In this document: piece by piece, positions 45,701 to 50,780 of the stretch
How positions within the stretch are numbered: the first letter of the stretch is position 1
Layout of the letters: each line of letters starts with the position of its first letter
Origin: Pseudomonas syringae KCTC 12500
Lineage (GTDB): Bacteria; Pseudomonadota; Gammaproteobacteria; Pseudomonadales; Pseudomonadaceae
Direction of reading: 5' to 3'
DNA length: 64,000 nucleotides
Assembly: GCF_000507185.2 (NCBI RefSeq)
Contig: NZ_AYTM02000002.1
Span: forward strand, 5,491,501 to 5,555,500
Program-made: the position numbers and the translations under genes
Notes under the pieces: model-generated
Told to the model about the DNA's origin: nothing
What the model saw: the letters and a program-made list of their open reading frames with translations, nothing else
Databases searched by the model: none

Positions 45701-47319
45701 CGCATACCTTGCGCAAGCAGGGTGTGCAGCCGGATTCCAGAGTCGGGATCTGTGTAGAGCGCAGCGCGGAAATGGTCGTCGGTTTGCTGGCGATCCTCAA
45801 GGCGGGCGGTGGTTACGTGCCACTGGACCCGGCTTATCCAGCAGAGCGTATTGCTTACATGCTGCAGGACAGCACGCCTGCTGCCGTGTTGGCACAGTCG
45901 GCGACAGAAGCGTTACTGACCGACGTTTCGGTACCGGTGATCAATCTTGATCAGAACAACTGGCAAGAAGAATCCGTGCGGAATCCACAGGTGGCGGGGC
46001 TGACCTCGGCCCATTTGGCTTACCTGATCTATACCTCGGGCTCTACCGGCTTGCCGAAAGGCGTGATGATCGAACACCGCAACACTGTGAACTTCCTGAG
46101 CTGGGCTCACACGGCTTTCGACGGCGCTGCACTGGAAAAAACACTGTTCTCCACCTCGCTGAACTTCGACCTCGCGGTCTACGAGTGCTTCGCGCCGCTC
46201 ACCTCAGGGGGGCGAATCGAGGTGGTCAGCAACGTTCTGCAACTGCAACACGGCGAACACGATATCGGCCTGATCAACACCGTGCCGTCGGCGCTGAAGG
46301 CGCTGCTGGAAATCAACGCGTTGCCAGAGTCGGTGCATACCGTCAACGTCGCCGGTGAAGCGCTCAAGCGCAGCCTGGTGGAAAACCTGTTCGAAAAGAC
46401 CAGCGTCCAGCGCCTGTGCAACCTCTATGGCCCGTCGGAAACCACCACCTACTCAAGCTGGGTGGCGATGGATCGCGAACACGGCTTCGCTGCGCACATC
46501 GGCAAGCCTGTCGGCAATACACAGTTTTACTTGCTGGACCAACAGCAACAACCCGTGCCACTGGGTGTAGCGGGTGAGATCTACATTGGCGGCGCGGGCG
46601 TGGCCCGTGGCTACCTGAACCGTGACGATCTGACTGCCGAACGCTTCCTCGCGGATCCGTTCAGCCCACAGCCAGCGGCACGCATGTACCGCACCGGCGA
46701 TCTCGGTCGCTACCTGCCAGACGGCAATATCGAATATCTGGGCCGCAACGACGATCAGGTGAAGATTCGTGGCTTCCGTATCGAACTGGGCGAGATCGAC
46801 GCATGCCTGGCCAGGCATCCAGCAGTCCAGGATGCGGTGGTCACTGCACGCGAAGACGTCCCCGGCGACAAACGCCTGGTGGCGTATTACACGGTCCAAT
46901 CCGCGCAAACTGCGCCGGACATCGACAGCTTGCGCGGCTGGCTGCTGGGGCAGTTGCCGGCCTACATGGTCCCGGTGGCTTACGTACGTCTCGACGCATT
47001 GCCTCTCACGCCCAACGGCAAACTCGACCGCAAGGCCCTACCCGCGCCGGGCGAGGGGGCATTGATCAGCCGTGGCTATGAAGCCCCGCAAGGTGAGCGA
47101 GAAATACTGATCGCCGGTATCTGGCAAGACTTGCTGGGTGTCACGCAGGTTGGACGGCATGACCACTTTTTCGAGCTGGGAGGCCACTCTCTGCTCGCTG
47201 TCAGCCTGATGGAACGCATGCGTCAAGAAGGCCTGGAGGCTGAAGTCAAGTCGCTGTTCAAGCACCCGACACTCTCGGAATACGCAGCTACAACGGAAAG
47301 AATGGAGATTGTTCTGTGA
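21625..47319 (+). CDS. Peptin-type lipopeptide NRPS 1 (8 modules, SypA-like)
   Basis: The 8564-aa synthetase has eight C-A-T modules. The A-domain pocket codes read Thr, Pro, Leu, Ala, Ala, Val, Leu, Ala. It begins with a lipo-initiating C domain (MAFVLTAAQRNIWLDQM; HHIALDG near residue 135). Thr-Pro at the start fits the Dhb-Pro start of syringopeptin, tolaasin and fuscopeptin. C2-C6 and C8 carry the extended HHxxxxGD motif of dual C/E domains; C7 is an LCL domain. Carrier serines are at 1008, 2110, 3180, 4254, 5328, 6406, 7449 and 8522. There is no thioesterase; the chain ends after the last carrier. The ATG at 21625 follows GAGAAG by 7 nt; an in-frame TTG at 21586 is less likely. The gene overlaps the next by 4 nt. 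Confidence 0.97.
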   Translation: MAFVLTAAQRNIWLDQMTQGDSPLYNIGGYVEIDGPFDSGIFQRAVDLLIEKHDALRMVLLEERDEEGVPMQTFATSMPMLVTPFDLQGRDDPRQAAEHWMQAQLEQPFKLEGGPLFRVHLLKLEAQRFYFVIHAHHIALDGWGIDRLCASVSELYNVLHDQRVPELAAPSYIDFIEDDRQYRKSPRFALDQAYWLDKYRDIPDPLLAPRHQARIQYPATSRSGHLSYGMDRGLEQQVEELALRLNASSFHVHLAVLYVYFTRAFQRDELVIGLPILNRSTASYKKTLGLFTQLSSVRLKFSPDLPFAELVQGICRAVKQDYRHQRFPVSDLNSLLELRRAERTQLFDLTFSYERQNQLLRFGQASARAFKCSNNHEQTPLAIHLRSNACDNESRLHYIYNEAYFQHDEIVPLAERLQQVTEQGLANEQLPVHEFSLISKTDALQIRTWNAGQPHSAEYLTIHQQFEARAAERPDAVALMFEGQTLSYGELNARANQVAHRLLAQGVRPDDRVAICVERGPAMIIGLLGILKSGAGYVPLDPAYPLERLAYTLGDSAPVALLSQQSVQQALPVSDVPLIYLDDVDLQDERACNPQVTVKPSDLAYVIYTSGSTGLPKGVMVEHRNVARLFSATRDWFGFNEQDIWALFHSFAFDFSVWEIWGALLHGGRLLIVPQLVSRSPEDFHDLLCSAGVTVLNQTPSAFRQLIAAQGEKEQAHSLRQVIFGGEALDTAMLKPWYARSVNADTQLVNMYGITETTVHVTYYPLQPEDAQRVGASPIGKRIPDLQLHLLDAYGHPLPPGAVGELYVGGAGVARGYLNRDELNATRFLDDPFASEPGARMYRSGDLGRWLPDGSLEYLGRNDEQVKIRGFRIELGEIEAQLSACQGVREAVVVVREDEPGDKRLVAYVIGTADLEPDATYLREQLRLSLAEHMLPSAFVSLEAFPLTANGKLDRKALPLPSAEAYARRQYEAPQGLTEIRLAGLWTELLGVEQVGRHDQFFELGGHSMLAVKLIERMRDIGLNADVRVLFGQPTLASLAAASGKVTEVQAPTNKIPAYCRHITPDMLPLAALTQAQIDRVVASVPGGVSNVQDIYGLVPLQEGILYHHLANEEGDPYLLQALLRVDSFEQLLDFTEALQQVIDRHDILRTAVAWEELDEPVQVVWRQARLRVEAFLPHPDQGDVAAQLQAQFDPRRIRMDLHQAPMMRLHYAEDPVDQSWVAVLLFHHLIDDATSLALLGAEIEAFRQGRGDHLPASVPYRNHVAQARLSVNREEYEAFFRDMLADVDEPTLPFGLQDVQGDGSGVDEALLPVEPKLAGRLRAHARRLGVSNASLHHLAWAQVVGRLSGRQDVVFGTVLMGRLLSGQGAERALGMFINTLPLRVAAGEQGIEAAVRTTHARLAALVSHEHAPLSLAQGCSGVAAPTPLFSALMNYRHVAVGAQTPQEAGQTRLWGGVEVLGGEERTNYPLSLSVDDLGDSFGLTVQAVAGIDARRICGYMHTVLEQLADALDNRPDAALHSLDWLPAHERRQLLEDFNAFDSAYPQDLLLHQLFEAQAAAQPDSVAVTYEGQRLSYAELNQWANQIAHRLIAAGVGADDRVAICVERSLEMIAGLVGILKAGAGYVPLDPSYPEERLAYMLEDSAPKILLTQRGLRERFAQAAMPVLLLEADARAESGIDRASATNPQLAGLGAQHLAYLIYTSGSTGQPKGVAMPHAPLVNLMHWQIAQAVEDRRPKQRTLQFAALGFDVAFQEIFSTLCAGGELSLIHADTRLNFRRLFEHICEQRIERLYMPCIALQALAEAVVDEPEQPECLLQDVITAGEQLRITEPMRQLFARLSDARLHNHYGPTESHVVTALTLDGDPQAWPTLPSIGQPVANTRIYLLDEHMRPVPVGVAGELYIGGASVARGYLNRHDLSAERFIADPFASNDVGNPHARLYKTGDLACWQADGRIVYLGRNDDQIKVRGFRIELGEIEARLGQYPGLRDTAVLAREDVPGEKRLVAYFSVQAGQVVPQADQMRLHLQALLPDYMIPAAYVHLEKLPVSPNGKLDRRALPQPSADAFVSRDYQAPLGDTETTLAALWCEVLSVERVGRQDHFFELGGHSLLAVKLIERMRQAGLSADVRVLFGQPTLAALAAAVGGGIEIEVPANGIPEGCTHITPDMLTLTTLDQASIERIAAGVPGGAANVQDIYPLAPLQEGILYHHIAAEKGDPYLLQATFALHKPAHVRRFAEGLQAMMDRHDILRTALVWEDLEHPLQVALRRVELSMEQITLAPDGGDIVAELQRRFDPRECRLDLRQAPLIHLAFAEDSENQRWVAILLFHHIALDHTALDVMSAEMLAHLQGTAAQLPPAMPYRNYVGQARLGVSREQHEAFFREMLGDVDEPTLPFGLLEVQGDGQGVKEVRHDLPADLCQRLRTQARQLGVSAASLHHLAWARVLGAASGREDVVFGTVLLGRMQGGLGADRALGMFINTLPLRVDVGTGGVRQAVRLTHNRLTALLGHEHAPLVLAQRCSAVCATSPLFSALLNYRHSPAREASGGERWADAQVLGVRERTNYPLSLSVDDQGEGFLLSVQVATGFDGQRVCDYMQTALIHLVEALESAPDSAVCGLPVVPETERQQLLLAFNDTAQDYPRLQTVHAMIEARAASTPEGVAAQVGEQCLHYGELNHRANALAHHLISLGVGIDDRVAVMARRGLDTLVAMLAVLKAGAGYVPVDPSHPDERIAYLLTDSAPKVVLTQQALMSRVPETAAPVIAFDRPEWPQRLENPQVAGLNATHLAYVIYTSGSTGQPKGVMVEHRTLGNLIDWHCQTFDLQAGSHTASVAGFGFDAMAWEVWPALCAGATLHLPPAEVSNEHIDALLDWWVAQPLQVAFLPTPVAEYAFSRNLSHPTLRTLLIGGDRLRQFQRDPGFAVINNYGPTEATVVATSGRLLPDGSLDIGTPIANTRVYLLDEHQQLVPLGVAGELYVAGEGVARGYLNRPEMTAERFLRDPFHAGADARMYRTGDLARWNADGTLDYLGRNDDQVKIRGLRVELGEIEARLAEHANVREAVVMAREDVPGEKRLVAYVTARQPENVLDIEFLRSHLQGTLPDYMVPAAYVQLDALPLTANGKLDRKALPAPDAQSLISHGYEAPQGELETLLASIWADVLKVEQVGRHDHFFELGGHSLLAVTLIERMRQVGLSADVRVLFSQPTVAALAAAVGGGTEVVVPANLIPEHCEYITPELLPLISLSQMQIDQIAASVSGGMANVQDIYPLAPLQAGILYHHISTEGGDPYTLKALFEISDRTRLDAFSGALQGVINRHDILRTAVLWQGFDEPVQVVLRQAELQVTELLLDPADGPVDEQLHERFDPRHYRLDVRHAPLMRIVFSHDPLNDRWLAMLLFHHMALDHVALEVLKHEIQSGLLGEADALAASVPVPYRNYVAQARLGVSQAGHETFFRKMLGDIEEPTLPFGLQDVQGDGRDIEGASLTLDARLDQRLRAQARQQGVSAASLVHLAWGQVLGNVSSKCDVVFGTVLMGRMQSGEGADRAMGMFINTLPLRVDVGAITVVEGLKTTHERLTALLGHEHAPLVLAQRCSGVAAPLPLFSALLNYRHSVPGSVSERTAQAWEGIYALNSEERTNYPLTLNVDDLGEGFSLTALVTSSIGAKRVCNYMQMALETLVTALEQTPQASLQELSILPAEEREQLLVGFNNTALDYPHQQTIHGMFEAQVERTPDAVAVVHGEQRLSYRQLNEQANRLAHALRKKGVQPDSRVGICVERGVEMVVGLLAILKAGGGYVPLDPAYPAERIAYMLQDSAPAAVLAHTATQGLLADISMPVINFDLSDWQDESVQNPHVAGLTSAHLAYLIYTSGSTGLPKGVMIEHRNTVNFLTWAHKAFDASVLEKTLFATSLNFDLAVYECLAPLTSGGRIEVVKNILELQHGEHDIGLINTVPSALKALLDVEGLPTSVHTVNVAGEALKRSLVENLFEKTGVQRLCNLYGPSETTTYSSWVAMDREDGFAPHIGKPVGNTQFYLLNERQRPVPLGVAGEIYIGGAGVARGYLNRDELTAERFLQDPFSQRPAARMYRTGDLGRYLPDGNIEYLGRNDDQVKLRGFRIELSEIEAVLATHPAVHEVALLVRQDAGEKRLVAYFTVHEAQRTLEIETLRSHLQTRLPDYMVPAAYVRLDALPLTTNGKLDRKALPEPDAQALISRGYEAPQGEVENLLATIWAEVLQVEQVGRHDHFFELGGHSLLAVSLIERMRQAGLSADVRVLFSQPTLAALAAAVGGGASEVTVPENAISDDCMRITPEMLPLADLDQAAIDLIVASVPGGAANVQDIYPLAPLQEGILYHHLAAEVGDPYVLQTQFAFADRERLNAFVDALQSVIDRHDILRTAVLWQGLATPMQVVCRQALLFLEQVELDPADGQVMDQLQQRFDPRHSRLDMSQAPLLQLSFAEDQPNQRWVAILLFHHMVLDHKSMDVVLNDMQARLLGKADQLDAAIPYRNYVTQARLGMSREAHEAFFRELLGDINEPTLPFGLLDVQGDGHDIEDSNLILDRRLTLRLRAQARQLGVSVASLVHLAWAQVLGKVSSKRTVVFGTVLMGRMQSGEGAERALGMFINTLPLRVDMAGQSARGGVRATHARLTALLGHEHAPLVLAQRCSGVAAPLPLFSALINYRHSGVTEPSDESIEAWRGIDMLSSGERTNYPLTLNVDDRGDSLRMSVLVTGKVGAGRVCGYMQTALKNLLIALEQSPDTALDSLPILPADEREQLLLGFNDTALDYPQQQTIHGLFEAQAEHTPEALAVVHGEQRLTYHELNEQANRLAHALRKQGVQPDSRVGICVERSAEMVVGLLAILKTGGGYVPLDPAYPAERIAYMLQDSAPAAVLVQTATQGLLADVSVPVINLDLSDWQDESVQNPQVPGLTSAHLAYLIYTSGSTGLPKGVMIEHRNTVNFLSWAHSAFDASALEKTLFSTSLNFDLAVYECFAPLTSGGSIEVVKNVLELQHGEHDIGLINTVPSALKALLDVDGLPATVHTVNVAGEALKRSLVESLFEKTGVQRLCNLYGPSETTTYSSWVAMDREDGFAPHIGKPVGNTQFYLLDQQQQPVPLGVVGEIYIGGAGVARGYLNRDDLTAERFLKDPFSQNPAARMYRTGDLGRYLPDGNIEYLGRNDDQVKIRGFRIELGEIDARLAKHPAVHEAVVTAREDIPGEKRLVAYYTLAAGHTVVDIDSLRSHLQQRLPEYMVPAIYVMLDKLPLTPNGKLDRKALPAPDSDSLISRGYEAPQGETETQIAVIWQELLGVEQVGRHDNFFELGGHSLLAVSFIGHMRQLGLSVDVRALFGQPTLAALAAAIGGSTEIVVPANLINDDCQQITPELLPLINLTQVQIDQVVATVPGGVANVQDIYPLAPLQEGILYHHLSAETGDPYVLQTQFVFDDRERMDAFVHALQTVIDRHDILRTSVVWQGLDSPVQVVWRQARLHLEVLELDPANGGIAEQLHSRFDPRHYRLDIGQAPLMRVAYAADPLNQRICAMLLFHHMALDHAALEVVKHEIQSCLLDEAEALAASVPVPYRNYVAQARLSVSQADHETFFRDMLGDIDEPTLPFGLGNVQGDGRDIEEASLVLDAQLNLRLRAQARQQGVSAASLVHLAWAQVLGNLSDKRDVVFGTVLMGRMQSSEGADRALGMFINTLPLRVDVGAITVVEGLKATHERLTALLGHEHAPLVLAQRCSGVAAPLPLFNALLNYRHSAVGNVPERDTQAWQGIHALSSEERTNYPLIVNVDDLGTGFRLNVQAVTGIDARRICAYMQTTLSHLVKALEFAADSVVCDLPVVPEAERQQLLVAFNDTTRDYPQQQTVQSLFEAQVRACPKACAAIHDGVAMSYAELNTRANRLARHLLGLGVQPGDSVAILLERSLDLLASQLAVLKCSAVYVPLDINAPVERQTFMIEDSQARVLLTHSQMSLTTAAQRVDLDNLTLDGLKDTDLALPQPSESVAYIMYTSGSTGTPKGVLVPHRAISRLVINNGYADFNALDRVAFASNPAFDASTLDVWAPLLNGGCVVVIGQNDLLSPRDFQRLLLEQSVTVLWMTAGLFHQYASGLGEAFSRLRYLIVGGDVLDPAVIGRVLANSPPQHLLNGYGPTEATTFSATYEITSVGDGSIPIGKPVGNSRLYVLDGQGQPAPLGVPGELYIGGQGVAKGYLNRDELTDETFVADPFDSDPQARLYRTGDLVRWRADGNLEYLGRNDDQVKIRGFRVELGEIEVRLAEHADVREAVVLCRQDVPGDKRLVAYVTARQPETVLDIESLRSHLQGTLPEYMVPAAYVQLDALPLTANGKLDRKALPVPDAQSLISRGYEAPQGEVEVALAEIWAEVLQVERIGRNDNFFDLGGHSLLAMRMVSQVRLQLGVELPLGELFARAELAAVAAALGGVARSELTAILPVKRDQPMPLSFAQQRLWFLAQMDGGNQAYNIPMALSLEGTLDVTALTRALARIVERHETLRSRFVSREGAAQVLFAPTCADATLSVEDIRHVPHRLQEAIRVEAVAPFNLADGPLIRAHLLHVADDRHVLLLTVHHIVADGWSMGVLSQELLALYPAFCQGQPDPLPPLAIQYTDYAVWQRRWLSGERLQYQAAYWRQALEGAPTLLTLPTDRPRPAQQDFAGASLAVQLNARLTADLRQLAQRQGVTLYMALMTAWATTLTRLSGQGEVVIGSPVAGRGRSELEDLVGLFVNTLAVRIDTSGNPSGEALLAQVKTRVLEAQEHQDLPFEQVVEVVRPTRSLAHPPLFQNTLNWMPGKHAAASLGDLRVVPIEQVNQVSKFDLSLNLSEQGETLVGTLDYATALFDEATAQRYLGYFVQVLETLANDEQTHLDRITLVGKEERRYLLETLNTTAPAQVNDEQTVHAMIEARAVSAPEGVAAQVGEQCLHYGELNHRANALAHHMISLGVGVDDRVAVMARRGLDTLVAMLAVLKAGAGYVPVDPSHPDERIAYLLADSAPKVLLTQQALISRVPETAAPVIAFDRPQWPQRLDNPQVAGLNATHLAYVIYTSGSTGQPKGVMVEHRTLGNLIDWHCRTFDLQAGSHTASVAGFGFDAMAWEVWPALCAGATLHLPPAEVSNEHIDALLDWWIAQPLQVAFLPTPVAEYAFSRNLSHPTLRTLLIGGDRLRQFQRDPGFAVINNYGPTEATVVATSGRLLPDGSLDIGTPIANTRVYLLDEHQQLVPLGVAGELYVAGDGVARGYLNRPEMTAERFLRDPFYANSRMYRTGDLARWNADGTLDYLGRNDDQVKIRGLRVELGEIEAQLSQLPGIEEALVLAREDEPGQPRLAAYFIERAGSLSITVSELRAALLAVLPGYMVPSAFVRLAAWPLTANGKVDRKALPLPDREALPDREYEAPQGVVETAVAEIWSSLLHVERVGRHDHFFELGGHSLLAVNLIAQMRRQGLDADIRTLFTQPTLAALAAAVGGGNEITVPENAIPDNCTRITPEMLPLADLDQAAIDLIVASVPGGVANVQDIYPLAPLQEGILYHHLAADAGDPYVLQSVFEIADRARLNAFVGALQSVVDRHDILRTAVQWQGLETPVQVVCRQARLPVEQVELDPLEGPIIAQLQQRFDPRHSRLDMSQAPLLRLVFAEDQPNQRWAAILLFHHMVLDHTALEVVLHDMQAHLLGQADQLEVAIPYRNYVAQARLGVSREDHEAFFREQLGDIDEPTLPFGLLDVQGDGRDIEESSLTLDRQLNLRLRAQARQLGVSAASLVHLAWAQVLSQVSGRQSVVFGTVLIGRMQSGEGAERALGMFINTLPLRVDLAGQGAQAGVRATHAQLTALLGHEHAPLVLAQRCSGVAAPLPLFSALLNYRHSSVGEPSAESIEAWRGIDVQSGEERTNYPLTLNVDDQGDGFRLSVLVTGKVGAGRVCGYMQTALDNLLVALEQSPDTAIESLPILPAAEREQLLVGFNDTALDCPHEQTIHGLFEAQVERTPEAPAVVHGEQRLTYRELNEQANRLAHTLRKQGVQPDSRVGICVERSAEMVVGLLAILKAGGGYVPLDPAYPAERIAYMLQDSTPAAVLAQSATEALLTDVSVPVINLDQNNWQEESVRNPQVAGLTSAHLAYLIYTSGSTGLPKGVMIEHRNTVNFLSWAHTAFDGAALEKTLFSTSLNFDLAVYECFAPLTSGGRIEVVSNVLQLQHGEHDIGLINTVPSALKALLEINALPESVHTVNVAGEALKRSLVENLFEKTSVQRLCNLYGPSETTTYSSWVAMDREHGFAAHIGKPVGNTQFYLLDQQQQPVPLGVAGEIYIGGAGVARGYLNRDDLTAERFLADPFSPQPAARMYRTGDLGRYLPDGNIEYLGRNDDQVKIRGFRIELGEIDACLARHPAVQDAVVTAREDVPGDKRLVAYYTVQSAQTAPDIDSLRGWLLGQLPAYMVPVAYVRLDALPLTPNGKLDRKALPAPGEGALISRGYEAPQGEREILIAGIWQDLLGVTQVGRHDHFFELGGHSLLAVSLMERMRQEGLEAEVKSLFKHPTLSEYAATTERMEIVL
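24793..28092 (+). other. NRPS1 module 2: C(dual, DDATS variant)-A(Pro)-T
   Basis: The C domain has HHLANEEGD and, at 25306, HHLIDDATS instead of the HHxxLDH of most other dual domains here. It accepts the Thr chain of module 1. The pocket code DVQYIAHVVK (FDVAFQEIF, LYMPCIAL, VITAGE, NHYGPTESHVV) is a proline code. The carrier Ser codon is at 27952. Confidence 0.82.
28093..31302 (+). other. NRPS1 module 3: C(dual)-A(Leu-like)-T
   Basis: The C domain has HHIAAEKGD and HHIALDHTA. The pocket code DAWLLGNVVK (FDAMAWEVW, FLPTPVAEY, LLIGGD, NNYGPTEATVV) is one residue from a known Leu code. The A core is almost identical to that of module 7. The carrier Ser codon is at 31162. Confidence 0.78.
31303..34530 (+). 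other. NRPS1 module 4: C(dual)-A(Ala)-T
   Basis: The C domain has HHISTEGGD and HHMALDHVA. The pocket code DLYNNALTYK (FDLAVYECL, LINTVPSAL, VNVAGE, NLYGPSETTTY) is close to the Ala code DLFNNALTYK. The carrier Ser codon is at 34384. The A9-A10 region reads IELSEIEAVL where the other modules have IELGEI. Confidence 0.8.
34531..37758 (+). other. NRPS1 module 5: C(dual)-A(Ala)-T
   Basis: The C domain has HHLAAEVGD and HHMVLDHKS. The pocket code is DLYNNALTYK (Ala). The carrier Ser codon is at 37606. The A-T linker and carrier closely resemble those of module 9 in NRPS2. Confidence 0.8.
37759..40971 (+). other. NRPS1 module 6: C(dual)-A(Val)-T
   Basis: The C domain has HHLSAETGD and HHMALDHAA. 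The pocket code DALWIGGTFK (FDASTLDVW, VLWMTAGLF, LIVGGD, NGYGPTEATTF) is a Val code. The carrier is of a different type (FDLGGHSLLAMRM, Ser codon 40840) and precedes the only LCL domain of this protein. Confidence 0.82.
40972..44112 (+). other. NRPS1 module 7: C(LCL)-A(Leu-like)-T
   Basis: The C domain starts SFAQQRLWFLAQM and has HHIVADGWS. It lacks the extended motif, so Val6 should stay L. The pocket code DAWLLGNVVK is the same as in module 3, but the A-domain tail and linker differ from module 3. The carrier Ser codon is at 43969. Confidence 0.8.
44113..47319 (+). other. NRPS1 module 8: C(dual)-A(Ala)-T, end of protein
   Basis: The C domain has HHLAADAGD and HHMVLDHTA. The pocket code is DLYNNALTYK (Ala). 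The carrier Ser codon is at 47188. The protein ends about 40 residues later; this short tail should hand the chain to the N-terminal docking domain of NRPS2. Confidence 0.8.
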
Positions 47320-50300
47320 GCATGATTGAACTGTTGGCATTACTGGAAGAGAAAGACGTGCAGCTTGCCGTCAAGGGCGACCAACTGCTCGTCAGCGGCA
47401 AGCGACAGTCCCTCATGGAACCCTCTGTGGTGGCGATGTTGCGCGAGAACAAAGCGGCATTGATCGAACTGATCAATGCCGGCGAGTATTACAGCGGCAA
47501 GGCCGATGAAGTGGACGTTCCTGCCCAGGCGATTGTGCCGGGCTGCGAGCGCATTACCCCGGACATGTTGCCGTTGATCGAACTCGACCAGGCAGCCATC
47601 GAAACAATCGTTGCCCGCGTCCCTGGCGGCGTGCCCAATGTGCAGGATATCTACCCGCTGGCGTCGTTGCAGGAAGGCATTCTTTATCACCATATCGCCG
47701 CTGAACAGGGTGATCCTTACGTACTGCAGGCACAGTTTACGATTGCCAGCCGGGAACGTTTCGATGAGTTCACCGCGGCCTTGCAGCAGGTCATCAACCG
47801 CCACGACATCCTGCGCACCAGCGTGGTGTGGGAAGGCCTGGACGAGCCAGTGCAAGTGGTGTGGCGCAAGGCTGATCTGGTGCTCAGCGAAATCACCATT
47901 GACCCTGCCGCCGGCCCCGCCAGCGAGCAATTGCAACAACGCTTCGACCCACGGCATTACCGCCTCGATATCAGCCAGGCACCCTTGCTGCGGCTGGCCT
48001 TCACCCACGACGAGGTCAACCAGTGCTGGGTGGCGATGCTGCTGTTTCACCACATCGCCATCGACCATGCGGCGCTGGACCAGGTCCATCATGAAATCCA
48101 TGCATATCTGTACGGTCAGGCCCACACACTGGGCGAACCGGTGCCGTATCGCAACTACGTAGCCCAGGCCCGGCTCGGCGTCACGAACAAGCAGCACGAA
48201 GGGTTTTTCCGCGAGATGCTCGGCGACGTCGATGAACCCACGTTGCCGTTCGGCCTGCAGGATGTGCGCGGCGACGGCCATGGCATCGAAGAGGCGCATC
48301 AGCCTCTGCCTGCCGAACTGAGCCAGCGCTTGCGTGCTCAGGCGCGACTGCAAGGGGTGAGCGCGGCGAGCCTGCATCACCTTGCCTGGGCACGGGTGCT
48401 CGGATGCCTGTGCGGGCGTAACGATGTCGTGTTCGGCACGGTGCTGCTGGGGCGCATGCGCGGTGGCGAGGGGGTTGGCCGGGCCTTGGGGATGTTTATC
48501 AATACCTTGCCGCTACGGGTGGACGTGGGTGAGCAGGATGTACGCGCCGGGGTCAAGGCGACCCATGCACGTTTGACAGCGTTGCTCGGCCACGAACACG
48601 CCTCGCTGGCGTTGGCCCAGCGTTGCAGCGGTGTATCGGCACCGACGCCACTGTTCAGCGCATTGCTCAACTACCGCCACAGTTCAGCCGGAGCGGCGAG
48701 CGATCAGGAAGTCACCGATCAGGCCGATCAACTCTGGGAAGGGATCGAGGTGAGGGGCGGTGCAGAACGCACCAACTACCCGTTGATTTTATCCCTCGAC
48801 GATCTTGGCGAAGGATTCAGCCTTAATGTTCAGGCTGTTGCCGGTATCGGTGCCCAGCGGGTTTGCGGGTATATGCAGACGGCGCTGGAAAGCCTGGTGC
48901 ATGCACTGGAGCAGACGCCGCAGGCGCCATTGAACAGCTTGCCGATCCTGCCGGCCGACGAGCGTGAGCAGTTGCTGGTGGATTTCAATGACACCTCGCT
49001 GGATTATCCGCAGCAGCAGACCATCCATGGCCTGTTTGAAGCGCAAGCCGAGCGCACACCGGAAGCGCTGGCAGTCGTCCATGGCGAACAACGCTTGACC
49101 TATCGCGAGCTTAACGAGCAGGCCAACCGCCTTGCACATGCTCTGCGCAAGCAGGGCGTTCAGCCTGACTCTCGTGTCGGAATCTGTGTAGAACGCGGCG
49201 CGGAAATGGTCGTCGGTTTGCTGGCGATTCTCAAGGCGGGCGGCGGCTATGTGCCGCTTGATCCGGCTTACCCGGCAGAACGTATTGCCTACATGCTGCA
49301 GGACAGCGCTCCGGCAGCCGTGCTGGCTCAAACCGCTACTCAGGGCCTGCTGGCCGGCGTTTCAGTGCCTGTGATCAATCTTGATCTGAGCGATTGGCAG
49401 GGCGAATCCGTCCAGAATCCGCAGGTGCCGGGGCTGACTTCGGCGCACCTGGCCTACCTGATCTACACCTCGGGTTCGACCGGCTTGCCGAAAGGCGTGA
49501 TGATCGAACACCGTAACACCGTGAACTTCCTGAGCTGGGCGCATAAGGCGTTCGACGGCTCTGCACTGGAAAAAACGCTGTTTTCCACTTCGCTGAACTT
49601 CGACCTCGCCGTCTACGAGTGCTTCGCGCCGCTGACCTCGGGCGGCAGTATCGAAGTCGTCAAAAACGTGCTGGAACTGCAACACGGCGAGCACGATATC
49701 GGCCTGATCAACACCGTACCTTCGGCGCTGAAGGCCTTGCTGGAAGTCGACGGGCTGCCAACGTCGGTCCACACCGTAAACGTGGCCGGTGAAGCGCTGA
49801 AGCGCAGCCTGGTTGAGTCGCTGTTTGAGAAGACCAGCGTGCAGCGCCTGTGCAACCTCTATGGCCCCTCGGAAACCACCACCTACTCCAGTTGGGTGGC
49901 GATGGATCGTAACGACGGTTTCGCTCCTCATATAGGCAAGCCGGTCGGTAACACCCAGTTTTACTTGCTGGATGAGCAACTGCAGCCGGTTCCACTGGGT
50001 GTAGCGGGTGAAATCTACATCGGCGGTGCCGGTGTGGCTCGTGGCTACCTGAACCGTGACGACCTCACTGCCGAGCGCTTCCTCAAGGACCCGTTCAGTC
50101 AGCAACCCGCGGCACGCATGTACCGTACCGGTGACCTTGGCCGTTATCTGCCTGATGGCAATATCGAATACCTGGGTCGTAACGATGATCAGGTGAAGAT
50201 CCGTGGCTTCCGTATCGAACTGGGCGAGATCGATGCGCGTCTGGCCAGACACCCGGCCGTCCATGAAGCGGTGGTCACCGCTCGCGAAGATGTTCCCGGC

Positions 50301-50780
50301 GACAAGCGTCTGGTGGCTTATTACAGCGTCCAGTCCGCGCAAACGGAACCGAGCATCGACAGCTTGCGCGGCTGGCTGCAGGAACAACTCCCGGCCTACA
50401 TGATCCCTTCGGCCTACGTACGTCTTGACGCAATGCCGCTGACTCCGAACGGCAAGCTCGACCGCAAGGCGCTGCCAGCACCCGACAGTGACTCGCTGAT
50501 CAGCCGTGGCTACGAGGCCCCTCAGGGCGAAATCGAAACGCAGATCGCGGTCATCTGGCAAGAATTACTGGGCGTCGAGCAGGTCGGTCGTCACGACAAC
50601 TTCTTCGAACTCGGTGGTCATTCGCTGCTGGCAGTCAGCCTGATCGGGCGCATGCGTCACATCGGTCTGAGTACTGATGTAAAAGCGCTGTTCAGCCAAC
50701 CGACCCTTGCCGCACTGGCCAGTGCCGTGGGCGGCGGCGATGAACCCGGCAGTGATGAAGTCACCGTAGCGACCAACCTG
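47316..50780 (+). other. NRPS2 module 9: docking-C(dual)-A(Ala)-T
   Basis: The docking region covers about 47316-47490. The C domain has HHIAAEQGD and HHIAIDHAA, preceded by NVQDIYPLASLQEG. The pocket code is DLYNNALTYK (Ala). The carrier Ser codon is at 50622. Confidence 0.8.
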